Below are positions 35,757 through 45,460 of a DNA stretch of 53,523 nucleotides, in pieces (the stretch's first letter is position 1; each line of letters begins with the position of its first letter). Location: assembly GCA_003213455.1 (NCBI GenBank), contig QCMX01000003.1, positions 1 through 53,523 on the forward strand. Reading direction: 5' to 3'. The position numbers and the translations under genes are program-made. The DNA is from SAR86 cluster bacterium AG-422-P06 (GTDB taxonomy: Bacteria > Pseudomonadota > Gammaproteobacteria > Magnimaribacterales > TMED112). The notes under the pieces are model-generated. The model saw only the letters and a list, made by a program, of their open reading frames with translations, did not search any database and was not told where the DNA came from.

Positions 35757-37013
35757 CTAATCAAATTTTTTGATTAATAGTCTACCAAAATCTGAGCAGC
35801 TTACTTCTGTTGCATCATCAATTAGTCTTGCAAAGTCATAGGTAACTTTCTTTTTCTGGATTGTTTTTTCCATAGATTTAATAATTAAGTCTGCCGCTTC
35901 TACCCAACCCATATGTCTCAGCATCATTTCAGCGGAAAGAATTAAAGAGCCTGGGTTGACTTTGTCTTGGCCTGCATACTTGGGGGCTGTCCCATGTGTG
36001 GCCTCAAATACAGCTGTTGTATCTCCGAGGTTTGCACCTGGGGCTATACCTATACCACCAACTTGAGCTGCAAGTGCATCGGAAATGTAATCGCCATTTA
36101 GATTTGGCGAAGCAAGAACATCATACTCAGCTGGTCTGTGTAAAATTTGTTGTAAAAATGCATCACAAATAACGTCTTTCACAACTATATCCTTGCCATT
36201 GTTTGGGTTCTTAAAAACATGCCATGGGCCGCCATCCAATGCTTTTCCTCCAAATTCCTCTCTTGCTAACTCATAACCCCAATCTCTGAAAGCACCTTCT
36301 GTAAATTTTTGTATATTTCCCTTGTGAATTAATGAAACAGAATCTCTATTGTTTTGGATTGCATATTCGAAAGATTTTCGTATTAATCTTTTACTTCCTT
36401 CTTCCGAAACAGGTTTAATTCCTATTCCGCAATTATTAGTAAATCTAATCTTTTCAACACCAAACTCTTTTCCCAGAATGTCTATTAGCTTATTTGCTTC
36501 GTCGGTATTAGCTTCAAATTCTACACCTGCATAAATATCTTCCGAGTTTTCTCTAAAGATAACCATGTCTACAAGATCCGGCCTTTTAACAGGACTTGGC
36601 GTACCTGCAAAATACTTAACAGGCCTTAAGCAAACATATAAATCGAGTTTTTGTCTTATAGCTACGTTTAATGATCTAATTCCACCGCCGACTGGGGTAG
36701 TCAAAGGTCCTTTAATTGAAACATTGTATTCTTTGCAGGCATCAAGTGTTTCTTGTGGCATCCACTCATCACCACCGTATACATCTACTGCTTTTTCTCC
36801 ACAATAAATTTCCATCCAGCTAATTTCTCTCTTGCCACCATAGGCTGATGCTACAGCTGCATTCACAACATCTATCATGACAGGTGTTATATCTACTCCG
36901 ATACCATCACCTTCTATGAAGGGTATGATCGGGTTATCAGGTACAATTAACTGATTATCTTTGTAAGTTATCTTTTCGCCTTTGGCTGGAATTTTGATTT
37001 TTGATGAAGTCAT
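35757..37013 (-). CDS. icd: NADP-dependent isocitrate dehydrogenase
   Basis: Converts isocitrate to 2-oxoglutarate, competing with isocitrate lyase (aceA, 4 kb away) for substrate. The 418-aa protein has [15 protein letters not shown] at about residues 30-44, the substrate/phosphorylation loop [13 protein letters not shown] (Ser corresponds to the E. coli AceK target Ser113), and [23 protein letters not shown]. Homodimeric E. coli-type enzyme. No aceK is present in this window. Divergent from mnmA with a 66-bp shared promoter region. Confidence 0.95.
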   Translation of the reverse strand: MTSSKIKIPAKGEKITYKDNQLIVPDNPIIPFIEGDGIGVDITPVMIDVVNAAVASAYGGKREISWMEIYCGEKAVDVYGGDEWMPQETLDACKEYNVSIKGPLTTPVGGGIRSLNVAIRQKLDLYVCLRPVKYFAGTPSPVKRPDLVDMVIFRENSEDIYAGVEFEANTDEANKLIDILGKEFGVEKIRFTNNCGIGIKPVSEEGSKRLIRKSFEYAIQNNRDSVSLIHKGNIQKFTEGAFRDWGYELAREEFGGKALDGGPWHVFKNPNNGKDIVVKDVICDAFLQQILHRPAEYDVLASPNLNGDYISDALAAQVGGIGIAPGANLGDTTAVFEATHGTAPKYAGQDKVNPGSLILSAEMMLRHMGWVEAADLIIKSMEKTIQKKKVTYDFARLIDDATEVSCSDFGRLLIKKFD

Positions 37014-37079
37014 AGCTAAAAATTTGGCTTGATTATACTTACATTTACACTAAATATTAAGACTCAATAGACAATAAGT

Positions 37080-38219
37080 ATGGAAAAACAAAAAAAAGTG
37101 ATTGTTGGCATATCAGGCGGTGTTGATTCAGCAGTAACAGCATTGCTTCTAAAATCAGCAGGATATGATGTTCAAGGCATATTTATGAAGAATTGGACTA
37201 ATAATGCTCCAAACATTGAATGTACCTCTGAAGAGGATTTTATAGATGCTGAAAAGGTATGCGATCAAATTGGAATTCCTTTGCATCTAGCAAACTTTTC
37301 ATCTGATTACTGGGATAGAGTTTTTAAAAAATTTCTTTCTGATCATCATGAAGGCTTAACCCCTAATCCTGATATTCTCTGCAACAAGGAAATTAAATTT
37401 GGTGCTTTTCTCGATTATTGCTTAGAAACTGGTGCTGACTATATTTCAACTGGACATTATGCAAGACTTGATACTAACCAAAATAGTGTCAAATTGCTTA
37501 GAGGAATCGACAATTCAAAAGACCAGTCCTATTTTTTACACCAAGTTAAAGGTTCAGACCTAACAAGAGCTATCTTCCCTCTTGGAGAGTTAACAAAAGA
37601 TCAAGTTAGAAAGATTGCGCATGATAACAAGTTAATTAACGCTGATAAGAAAGATTCTGTAGGAATCTGCTTTATTGGGAAAAATAATTACAACGACTTT
37701 ATATCGAACTTTTTGGGTAAAAAGCCTGGCAGAATTGTTGATGAAAATGGGATCAAATTAGGCGAGCACCAAGGCCTAATGTATTTTACACTTGGTCAAA
37801 GGCAGGGAATTGGTATTGGGGGAGTGAAAGGCAGAGACCAAAGCTCTTGGTATGTTGCACATAAAGATCAGTCAAATAATGAACTCACAGTAGTTCAGGG
37901 TGGCGATAATCCCCTTCTCTATAGCGAGGGTTGCTATACAGAGGATATGCATTGGATAAATACAGAACTCGAGAATGGTTCTGAATGTGAGGTTCAAATT
38001 CGTTACCAATCAGAACCTATCAAGGCAAAAATTTACAAAACACCTATGGGTAATAAGATAAATTTTCATGAACCAGTATCAGCAGTTACTCCGGGCCAGT
38101 CCGCAGTGATATACCAAAATGAAGAGTGTTTGGGTGGAGCTGTAATTAGAGAAAGAATTTCACAGAAATACTACAGTTGGGCAGAAGATAGGGAGTATAA
38201 TTACGAAGTCTATGAATGA
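37080..38219 (+). CDS. mnmA: tRNA-specific 2-thiouridylase MnmA
   Basis: Makes s2U34 in tRNA for Lys, Glu and Gln. The 379-aa protein has the PP-loop GISGGVDSAVT (residues 10-20), the first catalytic Cys101 (DILCNKEIKF) and the second Cys197 (SVGICFIG). Its last 8 bp overlap the purB start; hflD, which separates mnmA and purB in E. coli, is not here. Confidence 0.95.
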   Translation: MEKQKKVIVGISGGVDSAVTALLLKSAGYDVQGIFMKNWTNNAPNIECTSEEDFIDAEKVCDQIGIPLHLANFSSDYWDRVFKKFLSDHHEGLTPNPDILCNKEIKFGAFLDYCLETGADYISTGHYARLDTNQNSVKLLRGIDNSKDQSYFLHQVKGSDLTRAIFPLGELTKDQVRKIAHDNKLINADKKDSVGICFIGKNNYNDFISNFLGKKPGRIVDENGIKLGEHQGLMYFTLGQRQGIGIGGVKGRDQSSWYVAHKDQSNNELTVVQGGDNPLLYSEGCYTEDMHWINTELENGSECEVQIRYQSEPIKAKIYKTPMGNKINFHEPVSAVTPGQSAVIYQNEECLGGAVIRERISQKYYSWAEDREYNYEVYE

Positions 38220-39555
38220 CACTCTTAATAATCTATCCCCACTAGATGGTAGGTATCGGGAAAAAACCCAAAATTCACGCGCAAATTTCTCTGAAAACGC
38301 ACTTATAAAAGCAAGATTAATAGCAGAAATAAAATGGTTAAGCTATTTTTTAACCACCTTTAAACCTGAATTAATAGATACTGAAACTAATTCAAAAATT
38401 GATCAGTTGTCGAAAACAATTCCAGAACCACTAGTTGCAAGAGTTAAAGAGATTGAGAAGACTACAAATCATGATGTAAAAGCAGTTGAGTTAGCACTTG
38501 CAGAGGAATTTAAGCATTCAGAAAAAGTACAAAGCCTCATACATATATTCTTAACTTCAGAGGATATAAACAGTCTTAGCTATGCTCTGATGTTAAAAAA
38601 TGCACATGTAAGCTTATTAAGCTCGACAGAACAGGTGATAGAGGAATTAGAACTTCTTGCTCAAAAAAATAAAGATACAGCTATGATGTCGAGAACACAT
38701 GGTCAACCAGCCTCCCCTACTACACTTGGAAAAGAGATTAATGTGTTTGTAACCAGAATTAAGAAAGAATATGCCAGTCTTTTGAAGTCAAAATTTTGCG
38801 CTAAATGGGGTGGAGCAACAGCTAACTATAACCCTCATTTTTTAGCCTTTCCTGATGAGGATTGGGTATCGCATTCTAAAGATTTTTTAAAACAGCTTGA
38901 TATTGATTTAACGGTTGTTGCAACTCAAATTGAGCCACATGATTATATGGCTGAACTTTTTCAAAATATTCAAAGAATTAATACTATTATTCTAGATTTG
39001 AATAGAGACATTTGGACCTATATTTCTTTAGATTATTTCTCATTAAAAATGAGTAAAAATGAAGTGGGATCATCGACCATGCCCCACAAAGTTAATCCAA
39101 TAGACTTTGAGAATGCAGAAGGCAATATTGGTTTATCAAATGCTATTTTCTCGCATTTATCTGAAAAGCTTCCGGTTTCAAGACTTCAAAGGGATTTATC
39201 TGACTCTACGGTATTAAGAAATATCGGCACAGCTTATGGATATATGGAAATTGCAATCAATTCAACATTAAAAGGGCTTAGTAAATTGGAAGCTAATAAA
39301 AAGGTTATATCTAATGATCTTGAGGAAAGATATGAGTTGCTTACAGAAGCATTGCAAAGCTTTCTAAGACTTGAAGGTAAAAAAGATGGTTACGATCAAG
39401 TAAAACTTCTTTCAAGAGGGCAAAAAATGGATAAGGAAATGTATTTAAAAGCAGTTGAAGAGCTAATAGAAAATAGCGAATACAAGAAAATATTAATGGA
39501 TTTAACTCCCAGCAAATATATAGGATTAGCAGCTAAGCTAGCTGAAATGAAATAA
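38212..39555 (+). CDS. purB: Adenylosuccinate lyase
   Basis: Acts twice in purine synthesis, releasing fumarate. The 447-aa protein has the lyase superfamily signature GSSTMPHKVNPIDFEN with the catalytic-loop serines, MSRTHGQPASPTT with the general acid His, and the start LSPLDGRYREKT typical of PurB. It overlaps mnmA and aceB (TAATG), so the glyoxylate genes appear to be co-transcribed with tRNA and purine genes. Confidence 0.95.
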   Translation: MNDTLNNLSPLDGRYREKTQNSRANFSENALIKARLIAEIKWLSYFLTTFKPELIDTETNSKIDQLSKTIPEPLVARVKEIEKTTNHDVKAVELALAEEFKHSEKVQSLIHIFLTSEDINSLSYALMLKNAHVSLLSSTEQVIEELELLAQKNKDTAMMSRTHGQPASPTTLGKEINVFVTRIKKEYASLLKSKFCAKWGGATANYNPHFLAFPDEDWVSHSKDFLKQLDIDLTVVATQIEPHDYMAELFQNIQRINTIILDLNRDIWTYISLDYFSLKMSKNEVGSSTMPHKVNPIDFENAEGNIGLSNAIFSHLSEKLPVSRLQRDLSDSTVLRNIGTAYGYMEIAINSTLKGLSKLEANKKVISNDLEERYELLTEALQSFLRLEGKKDGYDQVKLLSRGQKMDKEMYLKAVEELIENSEYKKILMDLTPSKYIGLAAKLAEMK

Positions 39556-41126
39556 TGAAATTCAATTTTAATATACCTGAAAATACACAGATTATTTTTA
39601 CCGATGAAGCAAATAAATTTGTACAAGATCTGCACAGTAAGTTTGGAACTCAAATTCAAGATTTATTAGCCAAACGTGAAGAAAAACAGTCTGAATTTAA
39701 CGAAGGCAACCTACCAAATTTCTTAGATGAAACCAAAGATATTAGATCTTCTGATTGGCAAGTAAGAGAAATCCCAAAAGATTTAAGAGATCGACGCGTT
39801 GAAATTACAGGACCAGTGGATAGAAAAATGGTTATAAATGCTCTTAATGCAGATGTGAAAGTTTTTATGGCTGACTTTGAAGACTCTCTGAGCCCAACAT
39901 GGGAAAACGTAGCTAACGGCCAATTAAACCTCCATGACGCTGTACGCAAGACCATTACCTTCGAAAACCCTGCAAACGGTAAAAAATACCAGCTTAACGA
40001 TGAAACAGCAGTTCTAATGTGTAGAGTTAGAGGTCTACATTTACTAGAAAAAGGCATTGAGATTAATGGTATTAACCCACCAGGATGTCTCTGCGACTTT
40101 GGTTACTACCTATTTCATAATGCAAAAGAATTAATTAATAGAGGTTCAGGGCCTTATTTCTACATTCCTAAATTGCAAAGTCATTTGGAAGCAAGATACT
40201 GGAATGAAGTAATTAATTACGCTGAAGATCAACTAAACCTTCCTAGAGGGACTGTTAGAGTCACTTGCCTCATTGAGACTTTGCCAGCAGTGTTTGAGAT
40301 GGACGAAATTCTGTTTGAACTTAAGGATCATATTGTTGGATTAAATTGTGGTAGATGGGATTATATTTTTAGCTACATTAAGACCTTCCAAAATGACCGC
40401 TCAAGACTTCTTCCTGATAGATATCAGGTAGGCATGGATAAACCATTCCTGAATGCATATTCAAGGCTTCTAATCAAAACATGTCATAAAAGAGGAGCAT
40501 TTGCTATGGGTGGGATGGCAGCCCTAATACCATCAAAAGATTCTGATGAAAATGCAGTAGTTATTGAGAAAGTTCTAAGCGATAAAACCCTTGAAACACA
40601 CAATGGTCATGATGGTACGTGGATCGCTCATCCTGGGCTTGCTGATATTGCCAATAATGTATTTTCTAATGCTTTTGAATTTGACAGAACTAATCAGTTG
40701 CATGTCCTTCGTGAGAATGATGTTATAAATCAAGATGATTTAATTGAGCCTTGTTCCGGTAGTTTTACTGAAGAATGCTTTAGAACGAATATTCGGGTAT
40801 CACTTAGATATATTGAAGCTTGGTTGCGAGGTGTTGGGTGTGTTCCAATTTATGGCTTAATGGAAGATGCCGCTACAGCTGAAATTTCAAGAAGTTCTCT
40901 TTGGCAATGGATCAAGCACAGTGTAGAGCTGGATACTGGTTTAGTGTCTTCAAAAGAGACGTTTGAAAAACTATTAGAGGAAGAATACAATGTTGTCTTA
41001 GAAGAGGTTGGGCAAGACTCTTTAAATTCAGGTAAGTTTGTTGAAGCTAAAGCTTTATTGAAAGATTTAGTATTGAGCGATGAATTAACTGATTTCCTCA
41101 CACTGCCCGCATATAGGAGTATATAA
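39555..41126 (+). CDS. aceB: Malate synthase A
   Basis: Condenses glyoxylate with acetyl-CoA to give malate. The 523-aa length is that of the A form (not the 720-aa GlcB). Motifs include DRRVEITGPVDRKMVINALN, VFMADFEDSLSPTWEN with acidic Mg ligands, TVRVTCLIETLPAVFEMDEI and GLNCGRWDYIFSYIK. Directly abuts aceA (stop 41126, ATG 41127). Confidence 0.96.
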   Translation: MKFNFNIPENTQIIFTDEANKFVQDLHSKFGTQIQDLLAKREEKQSEFNEGNLPNFLDETKDIRSSDWQVREIPKDLRDRRVEITGPVDRKMVINALNADVKVFMADFEDSLSPTWENVANGQLNLHDAVRKTITFENPANGKKYQLNDETAVLMCRVRGLHLLEKGIEINGINPPGCLCDFGYYLFHNAKELINRGSGPYFYIPKLQSHLEARYWNEVINYAEDQLNLPRGTVRVTCLIETLPAVFEMDEILFELKDHIVGLNCGRWDYIFSYIKTFQNDRSRLLPDRYQVGMDKPFLNAYSRLLIKTCHKRGAFAMGGMAALIPSKDSDENAVVIEKVLSDKTLETHNGHDGTWIAHPGLADIANNVFSNAFEFDRTNQLHVLRENDVINQDDLIEPCSGSFTEECFRTNIRVSLRYIEAWLRGVGCVPIYGLMEDAATAEISRSSLWQWIKHSVELDTGLVSSKETFEKLLEEEYNVVLEEVGQDSLNSGKFVEAKALLKDLVLSDELTDFLTLPAYRSI

Positions 41127-42407
41127 ATGAATTTGACTGACCAAGTCGTTGCTTTAGAGAAAGATTGGGCTGAGAACCCAAGATGGAAGCACGTAAAAAG
41201 ACCGTATTCAGCAGAAGAAGTTGTAAAATTAAGAGGTTCTTTGCAACCTGAATGTACATTAGCAAGAAAAGGAGCTGAGAAGCTTTGGAACTATTTATTT
41301 TCTGAAGATTATATTAATTGCTTGGGAGCGTTAACAGGTGGACAGGCAGTTCAGCAGGTTAAGGCAGGAGTTAAAGCAATTTACCTATCAGGGTGGCAAG
41401 TTGCTGCAGATAACAATTCAGCTGGCACAATGTACCCAGACCAGTCTCTATATCCAGTAGATTCTGTACCAAAAGTCATAACAAGAATTAATAACGCTTT
41501 TAGAAGAGCGGACCAAATAGAATGGATGACATCAAATGGAGAGCCAAATGTTGATTTCTTTGCTCCCATAATTGCAGATGCTGAAGCAGGGTTCGGTGGA
41601 AATTTAAACGCTTTTGAATTAATGAAAAGAATGATTGCAGCTGGAGCTGCAGGCGTTCATTTTGAAGATCAATTAGCAAGCGTTAAGAAATGTGGTCACC
41701 TTGGTGGAAAAGTTTTAGTGCCTACACAAGAAGCAGTACAGAAACTTATCGCAGCTAGGTTAGCCTCAGATGTTTCAGGGACTCCAACTATACTAATTGC
41801 ACGTACAGATGCTGATGCAGCAGATCTTGTTACTTCTGACGTCGATGAAAATGATAAGCCTTTCTTAACTGGTGAAAGAACATCAGAAGGATTTTTTAGA
41901 ACAAAAGCGGGCTTGGATCAGGCTATATCAAGAGGTCTAGCGTATGCACCCTATTCTGATCTGGTTTGGTGTGAAACTTCTAAACCTGATCTTGAGCAGG
42001 CGAGAACTTTTGCAGAAGCTATTAAAAAAGATCATCCAGAAATCATGTTGGCATATAACTGTTCACCTTCTTTCAATTGGAAGAAGAACCTCGATGATGC
42101 AACTATAGCTAAATTCCAAAAAGAGCTTGGTGCTATGGGTTATAAGTTTCAATTTATTACACTAGCAGGCATACACTCAATGTGGCACGGCATGTTTAAC
42201 CTGGCGAATGAGTATGTAGCAGATGGTATGACAGCCTACGTTAAGCTTCAGGAAAAAGAATTTGAAGATGCCAAAAAAGGTTATACCTTTGTCTCACATC
42301 AACAAGAAGTAGGCACAGGATACTTTGATGCTGTTAATAACTGTATCCAAGGAGAGGAAAGTTCAACTTCTGCACTCAGAGGTTCTACAGAAGAAGAACA
42401 GTTTTAA
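41127..42407 (+). CDS. aceA: Isocitrate lyase
   Basis: First glyoxylate-shunt enzyme, cleaving isocitrate to succinate and glyoxylate. The 426-aa protein is the short, E. coli-type form. The catalytic Cys is in KKCGHLGGK, and the active-site segments [17 protein letters not shown] and [11 protein letters not shown] are intact. With aceB it lets the cell grow on acetate or fatty acids. The stop codon lies inside a small hairpin, followed by a stronger terminator. Confidence 0.96.
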   Translation: MNLTDQVVALEKDWAENPRWKHVKRPYSAEEVVKLRGSLQPECTLARKGAEKLWNYLFSEDYINCLGALTGGQAVQQVKAGVKAIYLSGWQVAADNNSAGTMYPDQSLYPVDSVPKVITRINNAFRRADQIEWMTSNGEPNVDFFAPIIADAEAGFGGNLNAFELMKRMIAAGAAGVHFEDQLASVKKCGHLGGKVLVPTQEAVQKLIAARLASDVSGTPTILIARTDADAADLVTSDVDENDKPFLTGERTSEGFFRTKAGLDQAISRGLAYAPYSDLVWCETSKPDLEQARTFAEAIKKDHPEIMLAYNCSPSFNWKKNLDDATIAKFQKELGAMGYKFQFITLAGIHSMWHGMFNLANEYVADGMTAYVKLQEKEFEDAKKGYTFVSHQQEVGTGYFDAVNNCIQGEESSTSALRGSTEEEQF

Positions 42408-42428
42408 TCAGAACTGTTTTAAAACAAT

Positions 42429-42456
42429 AAGGGCTGTATTTATACGGCCCTTTTTT
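42429..42456 (+). terminator. Rho-independent terminator after aceBA
   Basis: Stem AAGGGC / GCCCTT with inner pairing GTA / TAC and a TTTA loop, followed by six T. A second hairpin just upstream (AACAGTT / AACTGTT, 42397-42418) spans the aceA stop, giving tandem hairpins. Confidence 0.88.
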
Positions 42457-42640
42457 ATAGCCAACCAAAAATAAAGGGGAGTAACAAGGGAAGCAAAAGC
42501 ACGGCTGCATACAGTGTAAAAGCAGCATTTCTAGACATTTTTGTTCCTAAAAACTTACGAATTTTTAATGAGAGTGTTCCAAATATCAACCAAAAACCAA
42601 CGATAAATAATGTTAGATAGAGAGCTTCTAGGTTTGTCAT
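42455..42640 (-). CDS. Small two-helix membrane protein (hypothetical)
   Basis: A 61-aa ORF with two clear hydrophobic helices (LYLTLFIVGFWLIFGTL, about residues 7-23, and FTLYAAVLLLPLLLPFIFGW, about 41-60) joined by a basic loop (KIRKFLGTKMSRN). The hydrophobic pattern and the position filling the gap between aceA and the lipoprotein gene favour a real gene. No ribosome site is obvious and I recognise no family. Its stop lies in the aceA terminator T-run. Confidence 0.55.
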   Translation of the reverse strand: MTNLEALYLTLFIVGFWLIFGTLSLKIRKFLGTKMSRNAAFTLYAAVLLLPLLLPFIFGWL

Positions 42641-42684
42641 TGAATATATTTTACAAAGAAATTAAGTAAATTTATTATACATAA

Positions 42685-44505
42685 GTGCATTATTTTAAAA
42701 GAACCCTCATCTTTTCATACACTTTATTGCTTATAGCATGTGGTGGAGGTGGTGGATCAAGTAATGAGACAACACCTGAATCCATACCTCTAACAATAAA
42801 TGTGAGTAATTTTGATTCTAATGTTAGAAGCTATGAACCAAAAACAATCACTATTTCAGCAAATTATAACTGCTCTTTTAATCTTTCAGGGCCTGATATA
42901 CATTGGGTTACAACATCAGATAATAAAACGTTTTCATATAGAGCTCCGATTACTTTGCTTGAAGAAGAGCAATTCAATATAACCGTTAGCTCAGTGCCTG
43001 CAGCTAATTGTCCTTCTGGATCAAGAATTTTTACTCATAATGTTTCCAGAGAAGCCAATACATTAAGGTATGTGCCTGACCCAGAACCTTACAACTATAG
43101 TGATTTAAAAACTGATTATTTTGCCTCACATGACTTGGGTTTTGGGGGTATGAGAATTACAGATAGATTTACAGCAACTATTTGTTATCCCACGCCTGAA
43201 GATTGTGAAACATGGGAGAATGAGCTGTTTGGTCAAGATGCTCATAACATGGCTACAGGTGATTTCAATGGCGATGGATATGAAGATATGGTAGTTTCAT
43301 GGGCATTATTTCCACACACTATTGATCTTGATCAAAAGGTAAATGCACCTGTAAATATCTATTTAAATGACGGTAATGGTAATCTATATGAAGATCTTTC
43401 AATCTATGAAAATGGTGAAGTTCCAACCCACCCTTTTGCATATAGATTAGCAATTGCTGATTACAACGGTGACGGCATTGATGATATATTTGCAGGCTCT
43501 ATGGGGTTGCAATATCGAGATCCTGATTATTCAAATAACTTTATACTGCCCTACCCTGATCTTCTGCTTTTAAGCAACTCTGAAGGAATATTTATCGAGT
43601 CGTCAGCCAATATTGATGACCAAAATAATGGCGAGGGAAAACTCTGTGGTTTTAGTCATGATTCAAGTTCGGGTGATTTTGACAACGATGGTGATATTGA
43701 TATTTTTGCCTGCAATATCTTATTAGTTAATGATGGTTCGGGGAACTTTTCCTTTCATGATTATCTGGAAAGAAACCATCAATTTGCCTATGGAAACCCT
43801 ATGAGTAGTTTAGTAGTGGATCTCAACAACGATGATTTTGATGATTTAGTTTTCTGGAATTTTGATAACCGTTGGAACTTTGAGAACCTTCCAGAGGATG
43901 GTTTTGTTTTCTTGAGCGATGGAACAGCTAATCTTGAGAACTGGACCCTTACAGAATTACCAATTGGACCTTTTGGTAGAAATCATAATAAATATAATCA
44001 TGCTGCCTGGGGCGATATAAATAACGATGGTAATAATGACATTGTTGTAGCAGTTACAAGGGATTTGCCTTATTACGAAGGAGCATATATTCAAGTTCTT
44101 TTAGGCGATGGCACAGGCCTCATGACAGATGTAACTGCTACTAACTTTAGCAATCAACCAAGGTCTGATAGCCATCATGGAGAAGGCAACATATATCTTA
44201 GAGACTATGATAACGACGGCGATATAGATATCTTTCATTCAACCCGAGACTTTCTATCTGACTTACATGGCGCTCATATTGCCCTAAATGATGGTGAAGG
44301 GAATTTTTCGTCAGTGGCAGGAAGCATTATGCCTCAAAAACCTAAAGCCAATGAATACGATAATAATCAGTACTTATTTAAGGGAATGCCAATAAATCTT
44401 GATAATGAAGGTTGTTTAGATCTTATTTCAACAAGTGACAGTTGGATGAATGAGAGCGCTACAAAAAATTACTTATTTAGTTTAATTAATATTAGATGTG
44501 AATGA
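42685..44505 (+). CDS. Surface lipoprotein with seven FG-GAP/VCBS-type repeats
   Basis: A 606-aa protein starting at GTG. A lipoprotein signal peptide ends in a lipobox LIAC, with Cys near residue 19, followed by a Gly/Ser linker (GGGGGSS). After a possible beta-sandwich N-terminal domain (to about residue 120), seven repeats carry calcium-binding D-x-[DN]-x-D-G-x-x-D loops: DFNGDGYEDM, DYNGDGIDDI, DFDNDGDIDI, DLNNDDFDDL, DINNDGNNDI, DYDNDGDIDI and a degenerate NLDNEGCLDL. Seven repeats suggest a complete seven-bladed beta propeller as in integrin alpha subunits. Probably an outer-membrane binding protein; ligand unknown. Confidence 0.85.
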   Translation: MHYFKRTLIFSYTLLLIACGGGGGSSNETTPESIPLTINVSNFDSNVRSYEPKTITISANYNCSFNLSGPDIHWVTTSDNKTFSYRAPITLLEEEQFNITVSSVPAANCPSGSRIFTHNVSREANTLRYVPDPEPYNYSDLKTDYFASHDLGFGGMRITDRFTATICYPTPEDCETWENELFGQDAHNMATGDFNGDGYEDMVVSWALFPHTIDLDQKVNAPVNIYLNDGNGNLYEDLSIYENGEVPTHPFAYRLAIADYNGDGIDDIFAGSMGLQYRDPDYSNNFILPYPDLLLLSNSEGIFIESSANIDDQNNGEGKLCGFSHDSSSGDFDNDGDIDIFACNILLVNDGSGNFSFHDYLERNHQFAYGNPMSSLVVDLNNDDFDDLVFWNFDNRWNFENLPEDGFVFLSDGTANLENWTLTELPIGPFGRNHNKYNHAAWGDINNDGNNDIVVAVTRDLPYYEGAYIQVLLGDGTGLMTDVTATNFSNQPRSDSHHGEGNIYLRDYDNDGDIDIFHSTRDFLSDLHGAHIALNDGEGNFSSVAGSIMPQKPKANEYDNNQYLFKGMPINLDNEGCLDLISTSDSWMNESATKNYLFSLINIRCE

Positions 44506-44507
44506 CT

Positions 44508-44666
44508 TTAGTCTTTAACTTTGCCACAAACCTGACAAGCCTCACCTTTAGAAAGATATACCCCACCGCAACTAGGGCTTAAAGGCTTATTTTTAAGTAT
44601 TAAACCAATTGCCATTCCACATATTGATAAGGCAACTACTAAAGTGGCTAAAAGAGCATTAATCAT
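44508..44666 (-). CDS. nqrM: Na+-NQR maturation protein NqrM
   Basis: A 52-aa gene missing from the supplied ORF track. It starts by ATGA overlap with the apbE stop and encodes one transmembrane helix (about residues 3-24, LLATLVVALSICGMAIGLIL). The conserved cysteine pattern PSCGGVYL and CQVCG follows. NqrM (DUF539) proteins have exactly this layout and are needed to insert the iron centre between NqrD and NqrE; the gene usually follows apbE at the end of nqr operons. At 52 aa it is shorter than typical NqrM (about 70 aa). Confidence 0.85.
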   Translation of the reverse strand: MINALLATLVVALSICGMAIGLILKNKPLSPSCGGVYLSKGEACQVCGKVKD

Positions 44667-45460
44667 GGGGATATCATACTCCAATTACTGCTTTGAATGG
44701 AATCGCCATTAGCTAAAATAAAAAATACTTTTAAACCATTTAATTCAGCAGTCATTAAACCCTGATCCTTCCCAAGCACATACAAAGCTGTAGCCCATGC
44801 ATCTGCATAAGTTGCACTTTCGTGAGCGACTGTTACAGACAACAAATCTCTAGGGCCCTTACCCCAGATGTGATTAGGTTCACGATACTCTCCAGATGTA
44901 GCAATAGAAATACCACCTTTGGGCACATTAAAGGCGATATAAGGGCTTTTTTTACTGTTGATTGGTCTTTCTATGCCAAAAATCCAATTTTCCTTAAATT
45001 TAGAACCCTTAGACCTAATTTCACCACCTATTTCGATAAAGTAATTATTTACTCCATTTTGCTCAACTAATTCTGCAATTTTATCAATGGCATAACCTTT
45101 ACCAATAGCAGAAAAGTCATAACCATTGTTGTCTTTTGGTGAAAAGGCTCCCTCACTTAAAGTTGATATTTCCATACTTGTTTCATAAAGGTTTCTAAAT
45201 TCTTTCGACCATTCAAGATCATCATCATTATTAATTAGTGAAATTTCTGATGAAGGTTTATATGTTGAGAAAACATAATCTATTCTTGTAAGCTCATTTT
45301 TTATTTTCGACTCTAAGTTCGCATAGCTAGAATTTTCAGCAATTTTAATTGAATATGTTGTGCCATAAATCTTTCCGGAAAAGTCTTGAAGAATTGCATT
45401 AGAACAACCTGATAAAAAAAGAAGGCAAAAAAGAATTAATCTCTTAACCACCAAAGTCAT
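44663..45460 (-). CDS. apbE: FAD:protein FMN transferase ApbE
   Basis: Covalently attaches FMN to threonines in NqrB and NqrC. The 265-aa lipoprotein has a lipobox LSGC at about residue 19, GTTYSIKIA, the flavin-binding segment [33 protein letters not shown], and the Mg-binding [13 protein letters not shown]. It overlaps nqrF by 17 bp, a placement that matches its role in maturing the complex encoded upstream. Confidence 0.94.
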   Translation of the reverse strand: MTLVVKRLILFCLLFLSGCSNAILQDFSGKIYGTTYSIKIAENSSYANLESKIKNELTRIDYVFSTYKPSSEISLINNDDDLEWSKEFRNLYETSMEISTLSEGAFSPKDNNGYDFSAIGKGYAIDKIAELVEQNGVNNYFIEIGGEIRSKGSKFKENWIFGIERPINSKKSPYIAFNVPKGGISIATSGEYREPNHIWGKGPRDLLSVTVAHESATYADAWATALYVLGKDQGLMTAELNGLKVFFILANGDSIQSSNWSMISP

